Positions 1 to 21,331 of a stretch of 64,000 nucleotides of DNA are shown in pieces (position 1 is the stretch's first letter; the number at the start of each line of letters is the position of its first letter). The notes beneath the pieces were generated by a model that was not told the DNA's origin, ran no database searches, and was given only the letters and a program-made list of their open reading frames with translations. The position numbers and the translations under genes were made by a program. The DNA is from Aristolochia californica (lineage: Eukaryota; Streptophyta; Magnoliopsida; Piperales; Aristolochiaceae), in the NCBI GenBank assembly GCA_029961685.1, contig JARWKL010000012.1, forward strand, positions 20,755,227 through 20,819,226, read 5' to 3'.

Positions 1-54
1 AAAAGCTTCTCAAGATCCAGCTATCAAACCATGAAAGGTAGAAAGAAGGCTCAC

Positions 55-3000
55 ATTGATCACATTTTCTGAATGGTTCCTTGACAGAAGGTAGAGAATA
101 ATGTAAAGAACCTGTAGGCATCATTTGGGATTAAATTTAGCTAAAAAGAAATGAAAGGAAATCTCAACAAATAGAATAGCAGAACATGTTACCTCAGAGC
201 TCACACAGCAAAAGGCCATGAATATCCGATTGCCGTAGTACACCCTGAAAAGCCAACTAGTGCTGTCTTTAACATCTTTGTGACTAGCCTTCCCGGTAAG
301 GAATGTACTGCAATCTCCAAAACAAGGTAAATTCAGAAAAGGTAATGCTAGGTGCAATGCAATTCAAAACCCACTGATAGGCAGCATATAAAAAACTCAT
401 GGGAAAAAAGAAGCTGAAAATTCCTATACAACTACTACAGGAAAAACAAGCAAGGAGGAGGAATTCGAGACCATATTCCAGCAGAACGTGGAAAATAGTA
501 TTTTCCAAGTCCGAACGCTTCTAATTTTGAATCTCAAGCAACGGTACAACTTAGTTGCTCAGTTGCCAGGGTTTGCTTCTTCAATTGGTAAATTGTCATA
601 AATTGAAAATCCCGAGGGCTGGAGGACTACCTAGTAAATTTGTAGAAATATTAAGATCATAACCACCAAACAGTTACAGCAGATAGGCTATTAATACAAG
701 AAAAATAGTTACCTGTACATTTGGAACCAATGGCTGGAAATATCCAAGGCAAGCAACAGCAAGAAAACCAAGCCTGGCCTGTAAAATGATTGTAAAAATG
801 TTTAGCTCCATATACAAGTTTAATAAATATCTAGATAAATAAATAAACAAACATATATATATATATATATATGAAGAGAGAGAGAGAGAGAGAGTGCATT
901 ATATAGAAAATTTCAAGAGTAAAAGTGCTAGCATAGATGCAAAAAGATGTAATGAAAAAAATATCATACTGGTATAACTGAGAGAGAACCACCAATAAAC
1001 ATGCAGTGCTGACCCTGGAATAGCGAGCACACAACTGATAAGACGAATCTATGCACCATATTATTGCAACTCCTTCATAAGGAACAAATTTAATCACAAC
1101 TGACTATATAAAGAGAAGATAATTATTCCCTCATAATGAAAAGGTTGACTCGGTATGCACCTGTCTGTTACCATGTCCAAAACAGCTCCAAAAGTTGACA
1201 CTGAATTGAAAGATACATAGGCCAAAAGTCATCAACTTGTGAAAACTAACAAGATAAAATTGACTGTACACCATTAATTAAGCTAAAGTCTGTTAAGAAG
1301 AGTCCCATATGGATCCAGGATTATAAAGATCCTACAAAAGCTATTAGAGAGGATACCTCCTAATTATGGCTGGTCAGTTTAGAATTGACCTACCGAAATA
1401 AACATCGTATTAGTGTGGGTACTTGAACACAGGCCTCCACCTAAAATTAATTAAGGCTGGTCAGTTTAGAATTGACCTACCAAAACCTAACTTAAACATA
1501 GCATTAGTGTGAGTACTTGAATGCGGGCCTCCACCTAAAATTGTTCATGTATATGAGACAATAAGAGGCTCACATATGCCAAGAATAACCACACAGAATT
1601 CAGTATTGGAAAAATAATGTGCTTATTAGTTAGGAAGTGGTCTCCTAACTTTGGCTAGTCATTTTAGGATTGACCTGGCACCTACTTTAAAACGATATTC
1701 ATATTATGGCACAAACTAAGTAGGGTTTTGTTATTGTATATTTGTATTTATGCCAGGGCATTATTGTAATTTTATGTATGTTATAACTTAAACTTCTATA
1801 TCTATGTATAGGGAAGAAATGAGAGGGATCGAAACACAGAGGATCGATCATTTGATAAATCTTGGTACGGAGAAATCCATTGACAGGTTTGACCACCACA
1901 CAAGATGAAGGTACAAAAGAAGCACTTCAGAGAGCTAAAAGCGGGTCCGAAAAGAATAATTAGACCTGATGGCGAAAGAGTCCAGTATTTAATAAGTGTG
2001 TATGACAAAAGACAGGTACTTTTATAGCTGATAATTCAAGAGAAGAAAGCGGTTACCAAACCACTAAAAGATCACCTGAGTATTTCCTTCTACAACGCTA
2101 CTATTTTCAGAAAGACATCATGTTGTCCCAACAAACAAAGATACAAATCTTCTTTGTCAACCCATTGATGAGACAGTGACTCGATATCTCAATGTACCCA
2201 ATGTCAATCTAACTCTCCATTATGTTTTTCTAAAGGAGAAATCACATGAAGTATAAAAAGAATACCTTCTCTGGAACTGTGCTTAAAGATTATAAAATAT
2301 GATATCAGAACCATGTAACACCTGACTTGTGATCATCCACCACCAAAGCATATGAAGTTCTTTTTGTAATAGGATCCACCAGAGTGGGGTTGTTCACACC
2401 ATTTATCAATTATTATTTTGTTTAAGTCTAAGTTATTCTGTTTATTTTGGGGTTGAGGATTCTTACTCGTGTACTGAGAGTGTTTTGAAGCGGATAGCCT
2501 TATAATTGTTGGGGTGTCAAGCTCAGTTGACACACTTGAGTAATGGAGCACCAGTCATGTAAGAGGAATAGTTTAATAAATCTTGGATGCCGTGGAGGAA
2601 GGGAAGCAATTGATCCCTACCAGAATTCTTCTTTTATCCAGCCCTTTGACAAGACAGCCTCACTCCCATTTTATTAAATCAAGCTTCCACTTTTCACATC
2701 AAAAGTCATAGCTCCAGCAGATTCCCTCCCATATGTTCCTTTTACTTCCATTAAAAATTCATTAAAAAAAGGAGAGAATTCCACAGACATCAGCTGCATA
2801 TCAATTGCATCACTGGTCTTATTTTTCAGTCACCCACTTAAGTTTCACAATTGTGGCCATGAGCACGAATAGCCATTAGGACTTTATGAAACATGACACC
2901 ACTGCTTGACAGGGATTTTTTTCCAAACTTGTCCTGGCTCCACATGGTAAAACCCAATCCCCTACCCAACCAATAAATTATTATATAATTAGAAAGTATA

Positions 3001-6000
3001 GTATTTAATCTTAAAACTAGTACTAAAATTATTAATTTCTCATTTTTTACTACATATTATAAATTAGTGCACTTCTTATTTAACTAGAGAGTTAACAATA
3101 TACAATATGAAGTCAGAAACAATATAGTTTTAGATAACTTAAATGTATACAGCTAATTCTACAGTGGATAGGTGGACTGGTGGACTGGGCCTTTGGCTAA
3201 ATAGCCACATGGGGAGTTTCTACAGCGATGTCTTTGGGACAAGTCTCACTAGGGGCACAGGCTGTAGGGTGCATGTAATCAATTTTTATTTTTTTTGAAA
3301 TGATGCATAATCAATATTTAAAAATAGAAATTTATGTCAATGGGTCTTGCAAAATCCAACTCACCCTGTCTGTGATTGGGGATTTTTCACCAACCACGTC
3401 CCACCCTGCACACAGGTGGCAGGGCTGTATAGGGCAAAAAAAAGCTTCCCATTTAAGCCAACCCATTACCATCACTAGCCACTGGCATACCTTGGACAAC
3501 AAATTGAGCTACTAATGCAACAGAGACAACAAATTACAACAATAGCTTTCACTGTAACAGATTCAACCTACCTTGATTGAATTTGCGTGCAAACCAACCA
3601 TCTACTCCATCGCCCACAAAACTGAAAGCACAAGTGCTAAGAATTTATGCCATGTTTCAAATGAAAATGGAAGTGGGGGGGGGGGGGGGGGGGGGGGGAG
3701 GGGGAAGAGAGAGTGAAAGAGAGAGATTCTTATAAGTACCTGATGAAGTAAAGAATAGCAAATACCCTTTTGTCATAAAAACACTGAGCAAATGCAATAC
3801 AGTTCAGAATAACTCTCACGTATCCTGCATGAAGTAGGAGAAAATAAGTAACATGGATCCGTCTTTATCGGTCATGAGCTTATGCTGATAGAAACAAGTT
3901 ACAACACAAAACTAAAACAAAGCACGTATGCATTTGTACATATATACATATATATGAAACCATCCCATTCTTTTAAAGAGCAAGGTGCTTGCAAATAAGT
4001 GCTTTAATTTCAAAGGTACTAGACAAAGGACCCACATATGGACCTTTGTAAAAACAGACAGATAAGGGTTTCTACAGTAGCCACCCAAATGGGTCGCAAG
4101 ATTCTGTTACCTGAGCAGTCAAGAGCAGGCATATGTAAAATAAGTGAAAGTTGACGGTAGAGAGGGAAAGAAGGAGAGGGACAGAAGGAAAAGAGAGAGA
4201 GTTGAGAGAAGCTCTTGAATGAGCTGTGTTGGGGGTTGTCAAAGCTATTTATTGAGCTCCATTTCACAATTTACAAAAAATACCCCTCTTTACATAAATC
4301 ACATATTCCCTTATATTTCCCCCATTCTACACTTCCTATGACTTTGTACATAGACTAAATCAAACATGAAGAACACAATAGTTCAGTGATATAAAATATA
4401 CTGAACATTTAAAAAACCAAAATACCCCTGAGCTGATTTTCTCACACTCCCTCTCAAACTGGAGCATATATATCCATGAGGCCCAACTTGTCACAGAAAA
4501 CAATGAATTTACGCTTTCCCAATGCCTTGGTGAAAACATCTCCAAACTGATTTGGGGATCAAACATAAGGGGTGGTTACTTCTTCATCACCACATTTCGG
4601 ACAAAATAACAATTCACCTCTATGTGTTTTGTCCTCCCATGAAAAACTGAATTGTTGGCGATGAATATGGCGGCCTAGTTGTCACAAAACATAGTCATGA
4701 CCTCATTCTGGACAAACTCCAACTCCTGAGATACCGACCTCACCCACAATAACTCACCAACAATATGCGCCATAGCTTTGTATTCCGCTTCTGCGCTGGA
4801 TCTAACTACCACATTCTGCTTCTTACTCTTCCAGTTGATTAAATTACCACCCAGAAAGACACAATAACATGTAATTGATTTTCTGTCCAACTTTGAGCCA
4901 ACATAATCTACATAAGAAAAGGCTTCAATTTTCAAGTGACCATTCTTTCTAAAGAAGAGACCTTTCCTGGTGCTCCTTTCAAATACCTCAAAATTCTTTG
5001 TGCCGCTTCTAGGTGGATGTTCACTGCAAATGATATGTTAGGACGAGTAACAGTAGCATATATAAACTTCCCAACCAACCTTCTATACTATGTTTTAACA
5101 TTCAATTCTGCACTTTGGTCATCATGCAAGTTATGTCCAACCTCCATTAGTGTATCTACTGGTCTAGCTCCCAATAAGCCATACTCATTTAACATATTTG
5201 TTATATACATCCGCTGAGATAACACTGATCCTTTTTGGTTTCTTGCCACTTCTATTCCCAAGAAATATTTCAATGTACCTAAGTCTTTGGTTTGGAAGTG
5301 AGTAGAAAGTAGATTTTTGACTTCTTCAATTCCAAAAGTATCACTGCTAGACAAAATAATATCATCCAAATATACAAGTAGGACTATAATTCCATAGGGC
5401 CTCTTCATGACAAATAATCTAGAAAAAATCAAAGACATCACAACTTAGCAAAAAATTTCAAACCAAGCATGTGGACTTTGCTTCAGACCATAGATTGCTT
5501 TCTTGAGCCTACATACCTTGTGCATCTCCCCCTGAGCAACATATCCTGGAGGTTGCTCCATGTATATTTATTCTTTAATGCCACCATAAAAGAAAACATT
5601 TTTTTATGTCTAATTGGCATAAAGACCACCTTTGATTAACAACAATAGATACCAAAATACGTACTGAGGACAACCGAACAACTGCAACACCTGAAGGTAA
5701 ATCATATAGCTGCTAGGTTCCTCGATCTAATAATGTGATCATCTCAACATCCATGACTTGCTTCTATTGTGGAGAGGACATAGAATCTTGCACCGAAGAA
5801 GGAATAGTGCAAGTAGAAACAGACAATGCAAACTTCCTACAGTTGTCAGACAAGTGATCATATGAAACAAAATGAGACAACGGATGACAAGTACCTTTCC
5901 AGACAACCTTCCTTAAAGCAATAGGTAGGTGTAGATCACTTACCTCAGGATCATGAGACGAAGTTGAGTCATGGTCTTACATGAGAGAGAAGGTTGTAGA

Positions 6001-9000
6001 CTGAGAGGGAGGCACCTATCAACGCTGATATACCTACAGTGGTTTCTCAACAGTGGTACTTGGTGTAAGTCCAATACAATTATCAATTGGGAGAGGAATA
6101 ACTGACTTAGGAACCAGAAGGTGATGGGACATCAACAAAGTAGTAGACTCAAAGAAGGGAGTATCCTAAAAAAATGTGACATTTGCAGATATAAATGTTT
6201 TTCTAGTGGATAGACAAAAACATTTGTACCCCTTTTAAGTGCGAGAATACCCAAGGAAGACACACTTAACTGCTCGAGCAGGCAACTTATCTTTGGATGC
6301 TCCCAGAATATGAGTGAAACATACGCATCCAAAGACACAGGGAGAAACAGAGAAGAAAGAGCAGAGGGCAACAAAACCTGAATAGGGATTTTACTTTCAA
6401 AAACTGACGAAGGCATTCTATTGATCTAGAAGCACATAGTAAGCATTGCATCACCCTAATATTGTTTAGGAACTTTCATATGCAACATCATAGTACAAGC
6501 CACCTCAAGTAAATGATTTCTACACTCTGATACTCCATTTTATTGAGGAGTAAACAAGCATGAAGTCTAATGAATGATCCCTTGATCTTGACAATAGACA
6601 TCAAATTTGTGATTCATAAATTCAAGACCATTATCTATACGCAAAATATGAACAAAGGCTGAAATCTGATTCTTTATTTCATTGTAAAAAAGTTTAAATA
6701 CAACAAAGGCCTCAATTTTTTCTTGAAGAAGGTAAACCCAAGTTACTAAAATCATCAATGAAAGGAATGAAATACATATAACCAAACATTTGAGTGAATG
6801 ACCTCAAATAGTTGACTCGTCTTATGGTGTGAGGCTAGAAAAGAGCTCCAATGATGCTGGCCCAGTTGACACGACTCACACTGGAAAGTAAGACTAAAAG
6901 GAAATTCTAGAAAGACTTGAATCAGTTTCGTTGTTGAAGGATGACCTAAACACAAGTGCCACTGTAGGGGGTAATAGATGTGTGAAACGCATGTAGTGCT
7001 TTATCTAGTAGGTGGCTCTCCAAATAATACAACTCCTCACTCTCACGCATGGAACCAATTGTCTTCTTCGTCACGAGGTCTGAAAAAGACAATGGGTAGG
7101 ATAAAAAGTCAGAGAACAATTCATAGACTTAGTTAATTGACTGATTGATAAAAGTTCAATGGAAATTTAAGAACAAGTACAACAAACTGAGGAGAAAAGA
7201 AAGAAGCAGGAGTAACAATACCAATTCCCTGGATTGAGGAAACATACCCATTAGCTAAGTTTACCTATTTTATATGTAATGACTCTTTCAAGTTAGAAAA
7301 TAAGGATGACATACCTGAGTGAGCAGTTGCTCCAGAATCAATAACCCATGTAGGAGAAGAAGACAGATAAAAAGCTGACATAACTGAAGTGGCTAAAGTA
7401 GCTGTAGGAGTAGGAAATGAACCATAGACGTCGAAGATGAATCAATTGATAATTGGGCTAAGCATTGCATAATTTGTTGTTATTGCTGAAATAATCGTTG
7501 AACTTCATTAGCTCCCCCAGAAGTAACAAGAGCCACTGCCTCAAACACGGTTCCACTATTCTCATGAGTGGTAGAGTTTGCCATAGCTGGTTTTCCAAAT
7601 TTTATGCATGTTCTCCAAGGCTGCTCTTCTTCCATGTCCCCTTTTCTCTTCTATTTTCTTCTTAAATCTCATATTTTTCAAAGTTCATGGCAAACATTAA
7701 TGAAGGCACAACATCATTGGAAGAATTGACAATAGGGCAATTGCAAAGAACACAAATAGGCTTATCGCAAAAAAAAAACTTTAAAAGACTAATAATAATG
7801 AGCAAATACAAGTTAGATCCCCAACAGGCCATAGAACACAAACAAAGAATTCCTGAGCCATCAAATCAGTTATAACTCTACTTAATAAATAAAATTCAAG
7901 GTTCATATCATGATTTACATCAAGTTCGGATAAGCTTTTTTTTTGGCTTTTTTGTTTGATTGCAAGACTAGAGGAGGGGCGAAATTCGGATAAGCTTAGC
8001 CTCGATAATGTTAGTGGAAAGCAAAAAGTGTATTTCAATCTGTGTGGAAAGGGCATGTCATGTCCAAAAATGAAATACAATTGAGTAGTTTCATGAATCA
8101 CGAAGAATTTTGTCTAGATGAATGATAACTTCTAAAAGGATTTGGGTTTTATAACTAATCACAACGGATTATGAATCGACTGAAGATTGAACCAGACCAC
8201 ACGAAATGGAAACAATCAATTCATTCCATCATCATGATCAAAGCCTTGTTAGAATGTAAATAAAACAAAAAAGAGAAAGTTGTTATAAACCAATTATAGT
8301 TGTCACAACTATATTTTGCCGACTAAATGCACCATTCTCCTCTATTCTGAACAATCATATGCTGACTCCACTGCTAGGTTAGCATTTCTCAGACCTTTAT
8401 TCACAAATTACATCCATGTTTCAGCTTCCCCTATGTTTTGCTGCTCTAAAAAGAAACACTGATAAATTGCTACCCCTGAGTCTTAGATGTTGAGCAGGTC
8501 TATACAACCTTTGGATGGATCTCTCTTGTTTTTCGTCTATTATTGGTGTTTTGTAGATTATTCTAGTCTTCTCTTTCTTTCTTACTTTTACTGCATCCAT
8601 CTCAACGTTATAATATTGATCACATTCATCTTCTTTAGATAACATAATCAAATCGTTCAAGGAGAACAAAATACTAGCCAACAAAGAGGTAATCCCTTCT
8701 TGTCAATTCTGTCTTGAGTCAAGATTCTTAATCAGTATCAAATGGATTGAATCCTTCAACTAACGGCAAAAGAACACAGATTTCAATGTTAGAAGGCCAA
8801 CCCAACTACACTCATGCCTCGTAACCAGGATTATAGGACCCGAATAGCAGCCTGTGAAACAAGTCAATGCAAAATAAAACCAATTCAACCCACTATATCA
8901 ATTAGTCTCTGTATCAATAAATAACGATTAATTAAGTTCAAAGGAGTATAACAGTACCAAGCAATAAACGGAGCATACCAATTATATTTGGAATGTAAAG

Positions 9001-9039
9001 ATATACAGAAAGCGTCCTCTCAGCTGAACTTCTACCCAT
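55..9039 (-). CDS. PIS1: Phosphatidylinositol synthase (CDP-diacylglycerol-inositol 3-phosphatidyltransferase), 3' end outside window
   Basis: Makes phosphatidylinositol from CDP-diacylglycerol and myo-inositol, normally in the ER membrane. Exons read on the minus strand: 8979-9039, 3740-3824, 3572-3621, 1161-1200, 970-1014, 713-778, 193-307, 55-111; all joins keep frame with GT-AG borders. They give 173 residues, against about 225 in plant PIS, so one or more C-terminal exons lie left of base 1. The CDP-alcohol phosphotransferase signature D-x2-D-G-x2-A-R-x8-G-x3-D-x3-D is complete (D53, D56, G57, A60, R61, G70, D74, D78), split over exons 3 and 4. Hydrophobic stretches near residues 22-50, 80-110 and 145-165 fit a polytopic protein. 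The N-terminus (MGRSSAERTLSVYLYIPNII) matches the plant family start; the ATG is at 9039-9037. Introns 1 and 3 carry retroelements. Family recognised from memory of Arabidopsis PIS. Confidence 0.93.
852..894. repeat. Compound (AT)n(GA)n microsatellite
   Basis: An AT run (852-872) is followed directly by an AG run (875-894). It lies in the 191-bp PIS intron between the exons at 970-1014 and 713-778, so in the transcript it reads as a CT tract followed by a TA tract. Confidence 0.9.
1290..1680 (+). mobile_element. Degenerate TRIM-type element in PIS intron 3
   Basis: The sequence starting at 1290 (TGTTAAGAAGAGTCCC) resembles the LTR start of the clear TRIM at 12890-13203 read on its minus strand. 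Downstream, the shared internal phrase 'gtacttgaaNgcgggcctccacctaaaatt' appears twice (near 1418-1447 and 1511-1540). A decayed second-LTR-like stretch lies at about 1617-1680. A segment containing 'ggctggtcagtttagaattgacctacc' is also duplicated (about 1369 and 1455). No clean target-site duplication was found. Orientation is inferred from the similarity. Confidence 0.55.
3675..3698. repeat. 24-nt homopolymeric G tract
   Basis: Twenty-four consecutive G on the plus strand, followed by a G/A-rich stretch. It sits inside the 118-bp PIS intron 2 (3622-3739), so the transcript carries a C run. The exact length may be affected by assembly or sequencing error. Confidence 0.85.
4100..7780 (-). mobile_element. 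Decayed Ty1/copia retrotransposon in PIS intron 1
   Basis: Read on the minus strand from high to low coordinates: a gag zinc-knuckle-like remnant (about 7590-7650), protease active site DSGA (7328-7339), integrase remnants (about 6955-6130), reverse transcriptase with YLDD (5361-5374) followed by a conserved 'YFLGIEVAR' stretch, and RNase H with 'SSAEAEY' (about 4790-4810). A polypurine tract (about 4447-4462) precedes the 3' LTR, which starts with TGTGAG at 4446 and runs left. No 5' LTR or most of gag is seen, so the element looks 5'-truncated; both outer ends are approximate. Many stops and frameshifts make it inactive. It lies in the same orientation as PIS. Confidence 0.85.
7781..8978. 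other. Rest of PIS intron 1, no gene recognised
   Basis: Only short open frames without recognisable motifs. Some of it may be further eroded gag sequence of the neighbouring copia element, but I cannot show that. The intron donor is at 8978-8977. Confidence 0.5.
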
Positions 9040-10044
9040 CCTTGACAAACTCAGACCAGACCATAAAACAGTTTCGCAATAATTATTCGTATCCCATCAG
9101 CCACCCGCGGATGTGAATACTACATAGAATTGAAAGAAGAACGAGATAAGAGAAGTAAAGCGTTAAGTTAGCACCTACAAAGACAGAAAATATTTCTGTA
9201 TCAAATACTTCAGCGAGAGAGAAGGTAGAAAACCCAACGATACTGGGAATGTTTAGGATCAAGAGAAACAGAACCTCAACAAAACAAACAAAAGATTTTA
9301 TAATTACATAATAATTGTATAAGAGAAATTATACCAATAGTGAAACGACTATTTGTGATGGACCTACGTTAAGTTCAGAAAGAGACAGATTGGAGATGAG
9401 AAGTGGAAGGCAATTATGCGACCAGCTAGCACGACAGAAACAACGTTTTTCTTGTAATTGGAAAATGAAGACAGACCTCGAAGGGTGATATTCAGGTTTC
9501 ACTCTGCCCCTGCTCAAAGAGGGCTTCGAAGTTCCCTACTACCAAAGGAGGAGATGGCAGCCTCGAATTGTAAGGCTATGACCGTTCATAAACGAGTAGT
9601 CATCGGAAGTAGAAAACTTGAAAAGAAAATTAGAAAATACATCTACGACAGCACGTGTCTTGTAGCTCGCTCGCCCTAAAGAGAGGTGAATGGAGCATTA
9701 AATTCTCATTCTTTCCTCATAAAGGAGAATCAATTTTCTCTCATAAAGCTAATTTTTCCTGTTTTTTTTTTATTGTTCTATGCAAAATGGTGAATTTTTT
9801 CTCTTTATTTCCCTGTAATCTTTGTTGAACATAGAACTCAAACTAAACTGTTGGTTGAATCGGGACTCGTTCTTTTGTCTAGGTCATAATTTAGTAAAAT
9901 TTAGATTTAGGTCAAATGGTGGCTAACCAAACCAGGTTTATCAATTCAATAGGTCAATTTACTTGGGCAAACCAAGCAACTAAATCACCATATGAGTGGT
10001 AGTTTGGTTTAATTAAAATTAAAAAAAATGATTATTAATGAGTT

Positions 10045-10271
10045 TGTTATGATCCTCGGTCAAGTGCTTAATTTTCCGCTACTTATCAAGCCGGTTTTTT
10101 TTATAGTATTTACTATGTGTTTAACATTTGGTATCAAAACCTGTGAATGTCAGCTCATAACGAACGAGCTTGTTGAGCATGTAAACTGTTATTATGATCC
10201 TAAGTTAAGTGTTTGGTTTTTCGCTATCTACTATATCGGTCTTTTGGCTAGTATTGGTTAAGTGCTTAATA
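10045..10271 (+). mobile_element. TRIM element with perfect 5-bp duplication GAGTT
   Basis: LTR1 (10045-10126) starts TGTTATGATCC and ends TTTAACA. Two bases later comes a primer-binding-site-like TGGTATCAAAACC (initiator Met tRNA type). LTR2 (about 10187-10271) repeats LTR1 in diverged form. The flanks are GAGTT at 10040-10044 and GAGTT at 10272-10276. There is no coding capacity. It is the same family as 42721-42950, sharing the LTR start, the internal phrase 'gtcagctcataa' and 'gctatctacta..cggtctttt'. Confidence 0.82.
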
Positions 10272-10481
10272 GAGTTATAGTTCCCAAAATAATATATATT
10301 TGATAGAAAATTTTATAATTCCATTGTATAGGAGTAATTTGGTAAGCTTAGCCAAAATTAAATGTGGCAATGAGATCATAAGTGTCTTTTTTGTGGAGAA
10401 AGTTGAAGTTATAGGGTTGTTTTATATAATGTTAATTTATAAGAATATATTTGTTATTTTCGACAAAGAAGAAAGAGAAAA

Positions 10482-10577
10482 TGGGCCACTTCAAGACTCT
10501 ATCTTACCGTCCATCATTTCTCTGCCTGATCTGTGACATTCATTTTCTCTCCGTGCCTCGTCTAAGCGAAAACCCTA
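10482..10577 (+). promoter_or_regulatory. Site II-like and telo-box motifs upstream of LysRS
   Basis: TGGGCC at 10482-10487 fits the site II core TGGGCY, and AAACCCTA at 10570-10577 is a telo-box. This pairing is known from plant promoters of translation genes. The telo-box is 71 bp before the LysRS ATG and may fall in the 5' UTR. Function is inferred from motif and position only. Confidence 0.5.
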
Positions 10578-10647
10578 CTAAAGCCCGTTTTCTTTTGATT
10601 CCTCACAACGTTGGAATCCTCGCAAAGCCGGAGAGAGAGCTTCTGTC

Positions 10648-19777
<9,130 letters not shown>

Positions 19778-21331
19778 TACTGGAGAGAAGGTTGGAGTTT
19801 TCTGCTCTAGCAGGCAATTGGACCACACATTTCTAATATTGCATTTGTTATTATCATTATCATTCGTTAACCTAGGTTTTGATAGCTGAAGTTCATGAGG
19901 GTATTGCTTATTTGCCTTGTCACTGATTTATATGTCAATGTTGTAATTTAGACAAATGATAAACTTTATTTACCGAAAAGCACTGGTAAGATTTATAGAA
20001 GGTGTTGGTTGAGATTTAACTTCTGTTTTTCCAGGAGGTTGAATAGTTAATTTTTTGCCGGATTGCTGATTATGAGTATTATGATTTGGGTTTTTATCGA
20101 AAACCTAATCCCATAACAATGGATACAAGTGTATCAAATTGCCATATCTTGTGCCTATTTCCATTGTTTTAACTGTTCAAAGTCATGAAAGCTGAGTTAC
20201 TATTTTTATATTTGATACAAAGAATCAGGGAAATGTACTTTTAATCGTTGTATTTGCATATATTAACATGATATGGAGAACATGTACTACTAACTTTTTG
20301 CAATTAAACAAAAAAGATAAAAAATTGGTTGAACTGGATTCAATTGAGTTCAAAGTCGGAAAACCCTAACCAACAAGCAAAATTATCTTATGAGGCTTCT
20401 TATATTAGAGAACCTATTGGCAATCTAATGAAGATCCTGGTCTTCGCTAGAACTCCATCTCCTACTGTGATAAATTTAATGAACTCCTAAGCACTCATTC
20501 AAGTTTTCTACAACAACAGAAAAAGGGTAACAAATCATTGCTTGCTACTCTAAGAAGCCCGGAAAGAATAGAGGCTAAAAGAGATATAATAGATGAAAGC
20601 GGAAGAAGAGAGCAGGGAGAAGAAAATTAGATAGAGATTGATGAGCTTTTTAATTGCAAATTTGTTCTTTATAGATGATTTGAAGTGAAAAGAGTGCTTA
20701 GGAGAGACTTTCGCTCTAGTAATCATTCTTGTTTGACATAAAATAGAAATCACTTTAAAAGAAGTAATTTTACCCTACCAAAATAGAGTTGTTAGCTTAA
20801 AAAGGGGTTTCCCCCTATCCGATTAGCACAAAGGGAAGCATTCCCTATACTAATGGCGACTATACAGCCAGAAGTGACCACAAAACGGCTCCGAAAAGAG
20901 TTGGGTGCCTGCAGAGTGCAAACTCCTCACGCAGCAAATCCAGCACTACTTGCTTCCCACTTCACATTTATGTAGCAACCTCAGTTTAACAGTTTCCTAA
21001 AAAAATTCAATGCTGCCTAGGTATAGCAATTTCTTGAATCTCATTAACTCAACAAACTAAATGAATGAGAATAATCTGTGCTACAAAATAATCCAAACAA
21101 AATTCACCCTGCTGCTTCTTGATAATAATCCATTAAAGGTACTAACTACTTGCTTAGAAAAGTAAACCAAGGAGAGCAACACAAAAGACAGCCCTAGTTT
21201 TACAATGACAAGAGAAACTTCAGTTACGCTTCTGCCACATCTAGTGACACATCAAACCTGGTTAATCCATAGACTCTTATCCCCAATCGAAGCATAAGAA
21301 ATAGAAAGAAACAAAACCTGCAAGCGAATTC
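19778..21331. other. Convergent spacer between LysRS and the O-FucT-like gene
   Basis: Holds the 3' UTRs of two convergent genes (stops at 19777 and 21332). AT-rich, with no recognised gene, RNA or transposon. The open frame at 20550-20753 has no motif. Confidence 0.6.

Larger units (their letters stand above)
9040..10647. promoter_or_regulatory. Shared 5' region of divergent PIS and LysRS genes
   Basis: About 1.6 kb separates the two start codons. On the minus strand, a pyrimidine-rich stretch ending TATGTAG near 9120 could be the acceptor of a PIS 5'-UTR intron. A G-box core CACGTG lies at 9652-9657. A TRIM element occupies 10045-10271. Open frames here (for example 9458-9679) show no known motifs. 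Transcription start sites cannot be placed from sequence alone. Confidence 0.55.

Noticed and set aside
853..894. Short-unit repeat as a CRISPR-like or satellite array
   Set aside because: Simple dinucleotide microsatellite; the window is eukaryotic.
2280..2310. TGATATCAGAACC as a primer-binding site
   Set aside because: No LTR pair or polypurine tract can be found around it.
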